From assembly GCA_907163375.1 (NCBI GenBank), contig CAJQUW010001098.1, positions 124,001 through 188,000 on the forward strand: DNA of 64,000 nucleotides. The letters are read 5' to 3'. The notes below the pieces were generated by a model that was not told the DNA's origin, searched no databases, and worked only from the letters and a program-made list of their open reading frames with translations. Both the position numbers and the translations under genes were made by a program. Within the stretch, counting starts at the first letter, position 1; each line of letters opens with the position of its first letter. Of this stretch, positions 48,222-60,210 are shown in pieces. The DNA comes from Prostheceraeus crozeri. Taxonomy: Eukaryota > Platyhelminthes > Polycladida > Euryleptidae.

Positions 48222-50940
48222 CCGTCACTGAATTAGAAATATCATTAAATTGAAGAATATCGACTCAATTTCACCTCCAATTGGCATTCATTAAAATAAT
48301 TCTTGCCAAGAAGCATCAGTAGCTGAACCATGAAATTCTAATGAAAAAAATATAATGAACCATGAAATTCTAGCAGTCATGAAAAAGAAATTGCTTTTTT
48401 ATTATCGTATCCTTTTTGTGCTGTCATATCGAAGCACCAAGTTTTGAATTATGCATTGCATTACCAATGGGAACCTACTAAAACACTGAAAAAGCCTATT
48501 GCTGCAACATCATAACAAGATTCGATCGACCAACTGTTTCTTGCAATGCTTAATTATGACATATTAGATAAGACAGAATGATCATTAGTAATGTATTTAA
48601 CTATTTGGAAGATTATTCTTAAATCATTTTTTCAGAAAATCAGATAGCAAATGAACTAATAAGTTCATCCCAATTGCTCTCCATCCACTTTGATAAAAAT
48701 TTTCACTGACATTTACTGCGATGGTTTTGAGAAACAGCAGCATGTGATGAAGATAATTTCGATTCATAATTCGGATATGATAATTAGTAAAAGATATGTG
48801 GATTTGTAATGTATATTCAACGCTTCAGAAATTTGATAATTATTTACAATATTACGGAGAGGGGAGGGTGGGGCTCATTGGACCACTAGCCGTATCTGCG
48901 AAGATACTATTAGTGGATAATCAATCCTCACAAGTAGTCGTACGGTATTCGTTGATTGATAATCATACGTGTAATGATTCTCGTAGATGCAGTATTGCAC
49001 AGTATGAACACAAAACATGTCTCTTTAGAGGCAACTTTAGAGGCGTATTATGGCGTCAATGGTGCTCACTCTGTATATCAACGCATTTAGCATTAATGGT
49101 CTCACCAAGGCTCCTCTATCATAAAAAAATGTTGTTATTCTAAGAACTCTGATGGATTCTGAAAACATTTTCTTCCAGAAAGTTGCATGCATTTTTTCAT
49201 TTCAACCATGTCATCATTTTTTGTCAATGAAAACCCCAGCTTATCTGTAAATTCCGCTACTTGATTTTGATAATTCATCAACTGAAGAGATTGATCTGAT
49301 ACATGAAGGCTTATATGGTTGAACACGAGAGTAGTAAATAAAAGTTTTTCAATGTGCCACACACATGGCTTCAAATTCAAATTGTGTGGAAATAAAAGAT
49401 TAGAGAAACGTCCAAAAGCTGAGAGATTGCGTTACATATCCTCAACTTTTCATCTCAGTTTGATTTTGGCTTATTTGATTTAGTTATTCAAGCTATCGAG
49501 AAGTTTGAAAACGTGTTCAATGTGACTTACCCTCCCATGCTTTATATACACTGTAATCAGTGGCGTCTTCTCCGTACCTGCGAGGACTTCGGCGCATCCT
49601 CAAAAATAATTTTCCAACAATTATAAAAATGAACGGTGTCATCATTCATTTAAATTCGATAGCTTCTCGTGACAGTTGTGCACAGCTTTCCGTCTCAAAG
49701 TCAGACGCTCAACCTCATTGAACAGTTTTGCAGCACGTGCTCGAATCACAGCTGTTTTCTTCGAAAAATTAGACACACAAGCTGGTCGTGTGTTCAGACG
49801 CAGCATTGATGTTCAGACAGAGCGAAAGAAAGTTGTGTGCGTGTGAGGCAGTAAGCGCACGCGCCCTCGCCAATATTGGCTTTTCCCGATAGACATAATG
49901 CTTTGCCTTCTCCAATTTTTGCAATGAAATTCTACGCGATTCTTGATCGAGGCGCGGTATCTAAATATAGTGACGGATGCGCAACCCAATTGTTCCCGGA
50001 TTCGCTTTATGTCAGAGAGGCCACTACGTCAACAGTAGCAGATGGCTGACGTTCAGACAAGACTGCGATCAGATGATGAGTGTTCTCCAATGAATGCAGA
50101 GTAATGCATCTGACTCGAACACCCAGATTCGGTAGAATTCCATAATTTGCTTTTACGTGATTGATGTGGCGCTATGTTTAGTACTGCAGATGAGATCATA
50201 ACCACGCCTTTCGTCCGAAGGGAATATACTGAAAAGATGACAGTCGTCAAGCAAGGTAGGCCAACACCTGATATGAAATTGAAAGTACTCAAAGAGAAAG
50301 AAATAAGAAATACATAAAACATCATAATGCATCAAAATTTCAAACACATGAGTGGCTGACCGGCCGTCAAAAACGCAAGAAACTGTTCGCCTTGCCTCCC
50401 TTTTTCTCGAGAAAATGTGGTCTGGACAGAGAGGGGATATAGTAATCAGTTCCTTGAATAAGGCGGTTAGGAGACATGATCAATCACTTCTCATGTGCAC
50501 ATTCACTTGGCCTTAAAAAATGTTCCGGAAATTGTTATTAAAAATTCAACTTTTATGAAAATTAATGTTGTAACATAAAAAATGGCTGGTATAGAAATAG
50601 TATTCCAATGGCGAGTGAAGGCCTATGGTCTGGGCGCACGCGACGCCACTGACTGTAATACTGCACATACATCCATCAATTAATTTTCATATGTGGGCCT
50701 ATCAAAGGCATGTATCCTTATATTGATTTCGTAGTGAAATTTTCTACAATTATGCATTCAATGTTATACTGCTCTGCAAGTTGCGTAGTCTGAGCGAAGT
50801 TCGCGTGATGATGGTCGGCTGGCCGAACCGAACGGCCTCATATCTGAATGCATCCAATTTTACCTTGATCAAGCTGGGCTTTCTTCAGTCATGCCCATAG
50901 AAGTATTTTAACTAGCTGCTATCCTATATCTAAAGACAGC
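48222..50940. other. Upstream of the lectin gene, no other gene recognised
   Basis: Short frames only (115 codons at 48796-49143 and 90 at 50053-50325), without family signatures. The lectin promoter should be here; no clear core elements were seen. Confidence 0.4.
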
Positions 50941-50949
50941 TGCTTACTT

Positions 50950-52990
50950 ACTTGAGTGGTCTGTATTTCATCAAGTGGAGCGCCACTGGTTCAGACCGTC
51001 ACCATTTCTTCTCCAACATCGCGGTCCATCGCAATATTCATCCACGTTCTTCCATGTTGCCCTCGGAGGAGATCATCCCATCATCCTCTTTTACGTGGAT
51101 AGTTGTAAGGATACCAACAAGTCATCCGTAGCGTCAATCGGTTGTCCTTCATTCTAGCTACATGCACTGCCCATTGATGTTTCGCATGGCAAATGTGCTC
51201 GACCGCATCCGTTACTCCTGATTTCTTTCTGATGACACTTGAACGAATATGCTGTTTCTTCGAAATGTGGGTCATTCTGCGTTCCATCGCTCTTTGTGCC
51301 GTTCGGATCTTAACTTCGACGTTCTTGGTAGACGACCCATGTCTCCGAAGCGCAAGTCATTGCTGGAAGGATGTTAGTACTGAATAGATTGGCATTCGTT
51401 GTTTTGGGAACTTGGTTTGATGCTAGTGCCGTTTCAATCTTCTTGAATGCTGCCCAAACACTTCTAATTCAGTTATTCGCTTCTTTGTGCAGATGACCAT
51501 CTGGTGTTAAGATTTGACCCAAATATTTGTATTCTTCAATTTGTGTGATGAAGTGCCTATTCATCTTGATTGTGCTGTTTGTACTTTGTGGTATATTCGT
51601 CATCCATTGGGTTTTACCAGAGTATATCTTGAGGCCTATCTTTTCTGATTCGACGTTTAATTTCACTAGCATACTCTCAAGGTATCTTGCGCCGTTTGCT
51701 AGGAGTACTATATCGTCAGCGAAGGCCAAAGTGGAGCATTTCACCGTCTATCAGCATCCCCTCTTCTGGATCGAAGGGGATGTTCGTCAAGACTTGTTCC
51801 AAAGCGCTAGTGAAGAGACGGGCGAATGACATCACCTTGTCCGACTTCTCTTTCGATCGAGATTTCTAAACGGGAGTTAAATATCTTGATATTAATTGTG
51901 GCGTGATCATTAATGGCTTGTATGAGCTTAACGTATTGATGATGGACACCTTAGAGTTTTGAAGCATTCAACATTGCGTTGTGCTATACGGAGTGGAATG
52001 CTTTCTCAAAATCAATAAACAGCAGGTAGAAGGGGATACTTCTCGGCAGCCTTTATCACAGCGTCGCTACGGAATGTATTGTAGTCTTCTTTCATCTTTT
52101 TGCGGAGAAGTTTAGCAATAATCGTGTGCTCTAAGCCTTTGTCCTTCAACTCTTTGCGCTTCTTTAGTAGTTCTCTGGTGTCTGGTTTCAAGTGGTTTTG
52201 AGTGGTGGGTTACGGAGGGTCGATGCTCTCTTTTCTCAAGAATGTGAGTCTCTTGACAAAATTTTCGTAGTCTTCATCTATGTCGTTTGAGAAAATGCTC
52301 CAGATTTCTTCACTGTACCTCGTTTGGAAAACATACAGTAAGTATTAATCACTTCTGGCTTGCGCATTTGAACTTTCACCTGTCGATGTGTCACCTGTGA
52401 TTACAATTGATGAAGACTTTCGCCAAAAGGAGTTTATGATAGGAGAGGATATCAAATTTTGAGAAACCGATAGCTTTAGAGTCTTGAATAATGAGCTTGT
52501 TGTCTGTTATGATGTAATCTATCTCATCTTAAACTTCTTATCTCGGCCGACATATATATCGTTCATCTTTTTCACCGTGGCCTATTTTTTGCATTTAAGT
52601 CTCTAGCAATGATCGTATACACATAGGTATAGCTTGGTCGCATAATACTTTCAAGTTTATGGTAGAATTCCTTTATGTCTTTGTCATCAGTCACTGAAGT
52701 AGACGCATAGTAAGCGATAATTTTTAGAAGAGTTGTCTTGTAATCTGTCTTTAGGATCAGAGCGGCGTGCCTGGTAATCATAGTGCCGGAAATTATGCTT
52801 TTTCCCCATTTTGGGGCTATACTATAGCCCACACCACCTGCTCTATTATCGTTATATTTACTCAAAAATACTTGGTGTCCTGTGTGCCACTTTGTTTGGA
52901 CTTCTTCTCTTCCTCGCGTTTCATTTAAGCATGTGTGCAACTGTAAGCGTTCAAACTGCTAAATGAGGGAGTCAGTCTGGTAGCTCTCCT
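50950..52990 (-). mobile_element. RTE-like LINE, near full-length but broken
   Basis: Minus-strand frames follow the order of an RTE-type LINE. At 52940-52572 is an endonuclease segment (GGVGYSIAPKWGKSI, IIAYYASTS, ARDLNAK at the usual G-D-F-N-A position). Around 52030 comes LIDFEKAFHSV (RT motif A), and then EVGQGDVIRPSL. At 51744-51469 lies FADDIVLLA (the catalytic YADD-type box) with YKYLGQILTPDG. At 51287-51081 is the C-terminal QWAVHVARM segment. Many stops and shifts separate them, so it is inactive. The 5' end and any target duplication are not resolved. Confidence 0.85.
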
Positions 52991-55900
52991 CCTCCAATTA
53001 TGTCTTTACTAGATAAGCCAATAAACTGTTGATGTAAAGGTAAACAGGACAACAATTGCAGCTGCATTTATGGATCACCTCGGAGGATTAATCAAGCAAT
53101 TCGGCCACTTGAAGGTCAGACGCATTGAATTGTTTGGTGAATTACATAGATAAGACTCCGACAGCCAAGTCAACCCATCCCGTCAGCCTTATTGACTTGC
53201 TGCGTTTTGTTTTCTTTAAAGCTTTGTTGCTTCGTTGCGCGAATTGCTTACTTGCATTCTCTCTCTCACACACACACATACACATGGACATATGACACTG
53301 ATTTCTATGAGACTACCTCTGACAGCGTGTGTATTGGTTGTTCATTGTATAAATCATATTCCATTGACATTTGATCCTCTTATCTTGTAATCTTCTTAGC
53401 AATTAGAATAATGAATTTATGAAAGAATGCCTTATAACATACATGTTCTTTAATTCACAATAAACGTGCACGTTTCTGTCGCAGCTTGCTGATCTTACGT
53501 CGTTATTCAGACACTCCAGCTGTGAGCATAGTTTCCCAATCTCAGCGCACATGTATTCATGCTCTTACCTGAAACAGCTAGATTATAATAGAGCCAGCCA
53601 TATATTTATTCAGATATTAAATTTCAGTCAACAAGCTTAAAAATCATTCATGCGTTGTACAATAGGCCTACTACACGTTCGAAGCAATGATCCCTGTTTT
53701 GTACAAGGGTCGCCCGGACCGTAGGACAAACATGTGACCCGGGTAATTGCTCGTGGACTGAGCCATATTTTCCATTTTGGCCATCACCTTGCATTTCATT
53801 GAGGCTTTCATAATCGGCATAATAAACTGTATATCTTAGCTTGTGCTTCACGTTGTAGGTCGATGTTGATAATCTCTGGCCTTTACCTTCAAGTTTCCAA
53901 TGGTGGTCCTAAGCCTGTACACATTTGAAATATATTATCGCTCTTAAATCGTAAGAATCGCTTTCCGGGAAAATTATTCAGAGCACGATTACGAAGCAAT
54001 CTACGATTATGTACGTAGAAGACATGTAAGGAAGAGTCTCCAGAGTATGTAGGTGACACATATGTATGTAGGTAGAGTGTCGACTCCAGAAAAGTATCTA
54101 TATACAGTGAAAATTTTTATATCAAAAGATTCAGTTTTTTGCGGAGATTACTTTCCTGCGGTCCAAAAATATTAATTGAGCATTTTTAAAAAAGCTAAAT
54201 TTTTGCCAATTTAAATACTACCGACATGACGCCCCGTTATAAGTAGTATGAAACAAGTTGGATATCAAAAGGAATGAATATTCGCTAACAAGCATCGCAA
54301 CAAAGTGGAAATTATGCTGATGATCAAGGAAATCTGATGAACGGCATTATAATGGAAGTCTTCATGAAAAAGTCGAGATTTCATTGTGCTGTATTGGCCG
54401 AAATTTCATGTTATTAATTTAATTTTCATCGTCATGAATTTATGATTCACTAAATTAATGTTTCACTTCTTGAAACTGAATGGTGATGTGAACCCATTTA
54501 CATCTTTCAAAGTTAATTGAAATCATTGTCTTTATTTCTGTCATTTAGCTCTACCAGTGGCAGGTTGCTTATGATCACGCTTAAGAAGATTCTCATGAGG
54601 TTCAGCATGAAAGCAATAGCAGGTTATCGAGCAGATAGTTTAACAAACATTACCTCTCCAAGGCTGTCATGACACGGAGGATCTGTAAAATAATATCATT
54701 TCTTTCTGCATTATACTATCATTATCAGTCAATTCCGTTGCAATTTCTTCAAAACTGCATAAATGTGCATATCTCACATTTGGAAGCAATTCCGACTGTA
54801 TCCCCCTCGAGTTCATTTAATGAGATCGAGAATGTATTCACATTGGGGATTTAATAAATGCGGAGTTGCCACTCTACCTAATATACTTTCTCTATGACTG
54901 GTCCGGAATGGCACGAAGTGTGGTAAACCGTCTATATTCTGAATCCTCTTACCGAGACGCATCCAACGGTACCACTCTCGATGCTGAATCTTTTGCCGAT
55001 TTCCTTGGACTTTTCGAATGCAAGAATGATTTTAAAAGTGTTAAATATGCTCGCAGCTCCATCGCTGAAACCATCCCCGGAGGTATAATTTCAAAAAAGA
55101 AACTGGCACCTCTTTTTGTATTTTATTGGCGAGCAAGGCTTCGAGGACTGCAACAATCATCATCCTGCGTGATAGGTCGCATCTTCACCATTATTTCAAT
55201 ATTTTACCAACCACCAGATTATCAAACAGCTCTGATGGTCGTTTCGAAGCACAAGCCAATTTTGTGTGACCGACCAGTCGGGCGAAGTTGTGGAAGAGAA
55301 GTTCTTAGGGTCTTATGGTCAAGTTGACATGCTGGAAGAAGTCAGCATTCAATCAGAAGTTCTCCGCCCATTCAATAAGTTCTCACAACCATAAGTTCTT
55401 GCATTCCCGTTCATCGCATCTCCAACAAACTTAGAAGATTGGGCAATCTAAATCTGTGGGGTCCTGTTTCAGTCGGTCAGGCTCTGCACATCTGAACTCG
55501 CTGTAGCAGCCTTACTTCATTCATGCGCAATCATTAGTCACGTGACAGGAGAAACAGGCATGGATGGTAATTAAAAAGAAATCATTCAGAAATGTTTAGG
55601 AAATATTTGTCTTGCATTGTTAGACATAGCCCATCGATGAATTATTGGACTGTAGTCTAGCTGAAGGTTTCGGAGTTGTTGCGGGTAAGCGAAATTGTTT
55701 TATGGGGACTGAGGCCTCCCTAGCCCCCCGTCCCCTGTTCCCGTGTGCTTGGTCACAGCTTTTGGGAAGCATTCCTTCAGACAAGAGATCAAAAATCATT
55801 TCAACTTATTATGTCTCTAACAAAGGCGTATGTGTAGGCCCAACGAACCAACGCCGTTTTTATGCAGCCTTGTATGTTGTTGACAGATGTGGAAAAATGA

Positions 55901-57135
55901 TCGCCTTCAGTATTTTCCTTTTGTCTATATTCTGCTGAAGATCATGATCGGATAAAAGAATTTAGACAAATACATATGTCATAATAAGCTGACGACGACA
56001 GCTGTGTCATTCCATTGTCGATGTCATGAATAACATTTTGTGATAATGTGATAATGCCTGCGCGTTCATGGAAAGCAAAATTAATGGCTATCGCACGAGA
56101 GTTGAAATGACAACTGAAAATGTCATATTAACTATAGAGAATAATTGGTTAGGTCAACATCACAGGTGTGACATCAATGAAGCGACGGACGGAACTACGT
56201 GCTATAAATTTTTTAAAGGGTTTAAGCATCATACACAAGCAAACAGTAGGCTACAGCTGAATGTCACCTATATCATATTCGAAAACTGTTTACAAATAAT
56301 GGTGAGACATGAAGACACTGTATACGAACAAGCTGAAACAAATTGATGCGTGTAATAGAAAAATGACCTGTAGTAACCAGGTAGGCTACTATCAAAGATC
56401 ACCGATTGCCAGTTCAAATGGACCTGGAATTAGATGTTCATAGAGTAGAAAAAATGATGTCCGAAATTCCTTAGCAACCGCATACGATGCATTTTGTCCT
56501 CTTAAGGGCTTCTCAGCATTTTTCGGCAAGTTCCATGTCATCGATGAATCGGCAAAAGGCCGTATGTGAAAAATTTCCATTTTTCAGAAAAATGTTATTT
56601 CTATTTTTAAAAAAGTGATGGTCAATATTGAAAAAAACTGAAATAGCCAAGCTTTATCATTCAGCATTGCCATCAAAAACAGGCCTACTGATCATATAGG
56701 GCGACTATTAGCCTCTTGAGCCCCAAAGCCAAATCTGCTATACACTGCTCCAACTGCCTATGACGTGCAGTGCACGTCACTCGCTCATAACGGCAACTTA
56801 CCTGATGCAGAGTGAACAATGGGAACATAATACAGCGATGACGGGTAGTTGGGTCAGTGTTGTCAGCTGCTAGTCGAACACCTTCGCAAGTGCTCGCATG
56901 ATATCATCGGAGCTCAATAACAACCCTATCCTTATTTTTTTCAGACCCCTCAGCACATTGTATCGAATAGAGAAAGCAAGGACGTTCTTTCATGTTGGAC
57001 TTGTAACTGCAAGAGTCCGGGTAACGAACAAGTAGGTAAAAATTAAGGTTCTTTACCATTGGACGGATGGTAGCTTTCCAGGATTGGGACAATCAAGCAG
57101 TAGCGGGCAACCATGTTGGAATAGAGGAGTAGTAA
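52991..57135. other. Intergenic, no gene recognised
   Basis: A 153-codon open frame at 54866-55327 (+) and a 97-codon frame at 55645-55938 (+) show no recognised domains, splice signals or promoter. A CA/CACA run lies at 53269-53285. The segment 56430-56650 belongs to a dispersed repeat shared with 33060-33240. Confidence 0.4.
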
Positions 57136-57180
57136 GGAAGTGACAAACACCAGATAGCGCAAGATGGCCGCCATCGCTGA

Positions 57181-57218
57181 CTCCCCCCCTCCCCCTCCCC
57201 TCCCCCTCCCCCTCCCCT
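57181..57218 (-). other. Pyrimidine tract, potential G-quadruplex on the minus strand
   Basis: An almost pure run of CCCCCT/CCCCT units gives at least six runs of four or more G on the minus strand. It marks the outer edge of the tandem array and could form a G-quadruplex or stall polymerases. Confidence 0.7.
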
Positions 57219-57379
57219 GGAACGGCAGAGTGTCGTGGTCGGCCGCCGTGGTGCTTTGGGTCTGAGTGTCGTGGTGGACTTGGGCGACCGCCAGGATTAG
57301 TCTTGAGGCTATAGTGTGTGATGTTTTTCGTGCTGAATGTTGGGTTGTAAAATGGGTTGTTTCGAGTGGAAGGAGTGGT

Positions 57380-59080
57380 CGGATGAGAAAACGGAGGTCG
57401 GATTCGTGTTCAGCGTGAAATTCTGCATCGGTAGGGTGAGTTTCAAGGCAATCGGTGAGAAAAAATTTTCAACATTTTTCGAAAAACGACAGAGTTAGAA
57501 TTTGGGACGTTTTGGTGTGTAGCGTCCAAACGAAGCATCGGATGAGAAAACGGAGGCCAGATTCGGAATCTACGTGAAATTTTGGGTTAGGAAGGATGTT
57601 TCCAGCGAAATCGGAGAGAAAAAATTTTCACTGACCTCCCCCCCCCTCCCTCCTCTGGACAGCTTGCTTCGATTTTGGCTTCTAGTGGACGGATTTTGTC
57701 GTGCGATAGCTCGTTTGAAAGCTAAGAGTGAGACAAATTCAGTGAAAGAATCGGCTTGTTCCTATCTGTCTTCGTTCAAAAGTTAGAGCGGTTACAAGAT
57801 TTTAGGTCGGAGCTCGCTTACCTGAAAAAATCCTAAGTGTCAGAGTGACTTTGTATGGGTAAAATTTTGAAAATTTTCCAAAGTGTGGAATTTCGACCTG
57901 GGACCGTCACCAAAACATTTTTCATCAAATTCTGAAATTTCACTGACCTCCCCCCCCCTCTGGACAGCTTGCTTCGATTTTGGCTTCTAGTGGACGGATT
58001 TTGTCGTGCGATAGCTCGTTTGAAAGCTAAGAGTGAGACAAATTCAGTGAAAGAATCGGCTTGTTCCTATCTGTCTTCGTTCAAAAGTTAGAGCGGTTAC
58101 AAGATTTTAGGTCGGAGCTCGCTTACCTGAAAAAATCCTAAGTGTCAGAGTGACTTTGTATGGGTAAAATTTTGAAAATTTTCCAAAGTGTGGAATTTCG
58201 ACCTGGGACCGTCACCAAAACATTTTTCATCAAATTCTGAAATTTCACTGACCTCCCCCCCCCTCTGGACAGCTTGCTTCGATTTTGGCTTCTAGTGGAT
58301 GGATTTTGTCGTGCGATAGCTCGTTTGAAAGCTAAGAGTGAGACAAGTTCAGTGAAAGAATCGGCTTGTTCCTATCTGTCTTCGTTCAAAAGTTAGAGCG
58401 GTTACAAGATTTTAGGTCGGAGCTCGCTTACCTGAAAAAATCCTAAGTGTCAGAGTGACTTTGTATGGGTAAAATTTTGAAAATTTTCCAAAGTGTGGAA
58501 TTTCGACCTGGGACCGTCACCAAAACATTTTTCATCAAATTCTGAAATTTCACTGACGTCCCCCCCCCTCTGGACAGCTTGCTTCGATTTTGGCTTCCAG
58601 TGGATGGATTTTGTCGTGCGATAGCTCGTTTGAAAGCTAAGAGTGAGACAAATTCAGTGAAAGAATCGGCTTGTTCCTATCTGTCTTCGTTTAGATGTGA
58701 GACGCCATTTAAGATTTTGGGACATTGGCGAAAAACGACAGAGTTAGAATTTGGGACGTTTTGGGCTGTAGCTTCAAAACGAAGGCTCGGATGGGTAAAC
58801 GGATTTCAGATTTGGAATCAGCGTCAAATTCTTTATCTGTATGGTGAGTTTCATGTCAATCGGAGAGTTTCAAGTCAATCGGAGAGAAAAATTTTCAACA
58901 TTTTTCGGAAAAACGACAGAGTTAGAATTTTTGCGATGGCTGCCTACTGTAGAGCCAAAACGAAGCATCGGATGGGAAAACGGAGGCCAGATTCGGATTC
59001 AGCGTCAAATTCTACATGGAAATGGTGTATTTCTAGCTCAATCGGAGCACTAGAACCGGAGAAAGACGGGATTTTTAGTG
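57380..59080. repeat. Nested array: outer units flank a central 305-bp tandem array
   Basis: Outer units carry CGGATG.G.AAACGGAGG, an ATTCGGA.TCAGCGT-like word and AACGACAGAGTTAGAATTT. They occur twice on the left (from 57380 and 57540, 160 bp apart) and at least twice on the right (from 58788 and 58969, 181 bp apart). The 305-bp array lies between them. Frames within it are probably by-products of the repeat period and not genes. Confidence 0.8.
57629..58690. repeat. 305-bp tandem repeat, three full units plus a partial fourth
   Basis: The anchor TCTGGACAGCTTGCTTCG falls at 57654, 57959, 58264 and 58569, exactly 305 bp apart each time. The copies differ by only a few bases. Each unit has a run of eight or nine C just before the anchor. 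The fourth copy leaves the consensus near 58690. Near identity implies recent amplification or homogenisation. Confidence 0.95.
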
Positions 59081-59122
59081 TTTGGATGATGGGTATTACG
59101 TCATCAGCTGATCGCCACACAC

Positions 59123-59178
59123 TATATAAGCTGGGAACCGACGGAGACTTGTCATTTAGAGGAGAACGATTGTCAGAG
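59123..59178 (+). promoter_or_regulatory. Core promoter and non-coding first exon of the 370-aa gene
   Basis: TATATAAG (59123-59130) is followed 29 nt from its start by TCATTT (59152-59157), a good match to the animal initiator TCAKTY. Transcription would start near 59154, giving a leader exon of about 25 nt that ends at CAGAG before the donor GTAGGT (59179). The polymerase-like gene has the same arrangement. Confidence 0.75.
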
Positions 59179-60208
59179 GTAGGTCGTCTCTCTGAGCTCC
59201 GATGATAGCTTCGGACATTCCAAATTCCGAGTTTCTGTAAGAAACCGACTTAGAAAATTTCATTGCTGATATCAGCTAAGCCGTCAGACTTAGAGGTTCG
59301 CCAGGAGATGGCCTTCGTCTCCAGGCCATAAAAGACTCCAAAACTTTAAAGGCTTGTAACTTTGCTTCTACAAGTCCGTTTGACTTGATTCAAAAAAGGT
59401 TCGGTCGCCATTGACCTGCCCTAAGTGATAAACTACTTATAAAATTTCATAAGTAGTGCTAAAAAGTTGAAAAATTTAAATTCACTATTTTTGGAGGTTT
59501 TCTGGGGTTTTCGACCCTGCTGAAGTCAATGAAAGCATTTTTAATGATGTCTGAGCCAGCCTTCTCATGCTATAAGCGGCTTTTCACTGAAAGCGAGCAA
59601 GACACGGAGAGTTTTGCTGTAATATTCCACTGACAGGGTGTTCCTTCGGGACGGCGGACGATGCCGTAGTGATAAGTGTGGCAAGGGAATGTGTCATATT
59701 TGAGACCGTAACCGCTGGGGCAACTCATGTTGGGCATTTGACACAGCTCTCAACGTAGCACTTTGAACGCCAATCGGTTGAGTCTTAGCTATCTTGTCAT
59801 GGGTGGCCTCTAAACATCTCCATTGCAAAACGCTGGTGAATCAAGCACTCTACGGCTTGCTATCAAGCTGATCAAAGCAATAACTTGGGATGTTTCCTCA
59901 AGGTTTTCAAGTATGCTAAGTTCAAATCTGATATCATGTTTCAAATTTAACTAAGTCTAAGGCAGCTTTGAGGGGTTAGATCCCAGCTACTGTTCACTAC
60001 CTTTGACTCGGCGTTGCTGTTACCACTTCGGGGCAGTGACAATGATGTCTTCAGCTGTAAATAGCGGGTATCGGGGAAGATCTCTCACTTCCCTAGTGAT
60101 CAGTACAAGGCCTTCGGGCTGTCGACGGGATCGAGTGCCACTCACTACACTCAAATCTATCATTCCTCACTAAGTGTAAAAATCATTGTTTTCCGTTTTT
60201 CGCTTCAG
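59179..60208 (+). other. 5' UTR intron of the 370-aa gene, with structured RNA-like DNA
   Basis: It runs from GTAGGT (59179) to a strong acceptor with tract TTTTCCGTTTTTCGCTTCAG (ending 60208). It has no gene. It contains module A (59630-59830) and short hairpins with TTCG loops, for example GGCCTTCGGGCT near 60108-60121. Confidence 0.65.
59630..59830 (+). repeat. Non-coding module, copy A
   Basis: It shares GGGTGTTCCT (59636), a GGCGG..GA..CCGTAG stretch, GCAAGGGA (59681) and TCTCAACGTAG (59748) with module B at 61574-61760. The spacing is nearly the same: 45 and 112 nt here, 47 and 117 nt there. The first word leads into a small TTCG-loop hairpin (GTTCCTTCGGGAC). Function unknown; both copies lie in the primary transcript of the 370-aa gene. 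Confidence 0.6.
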
Positions 60209-60210
60209 AA

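Noticed and set aside
54866-55327. 153-codon plus-strand open frame
   Set aside because: No recognised domain, no splice or promoter signals; length alone is not enough in this much sequence.
58579-59205. 208-codon open frame running from the tandem array to the promoter
   Set aside because: It starts inside a repeat unit, mixes repeat units of different types and covers the TATA box and leader exon. Probably a repeat by-product.
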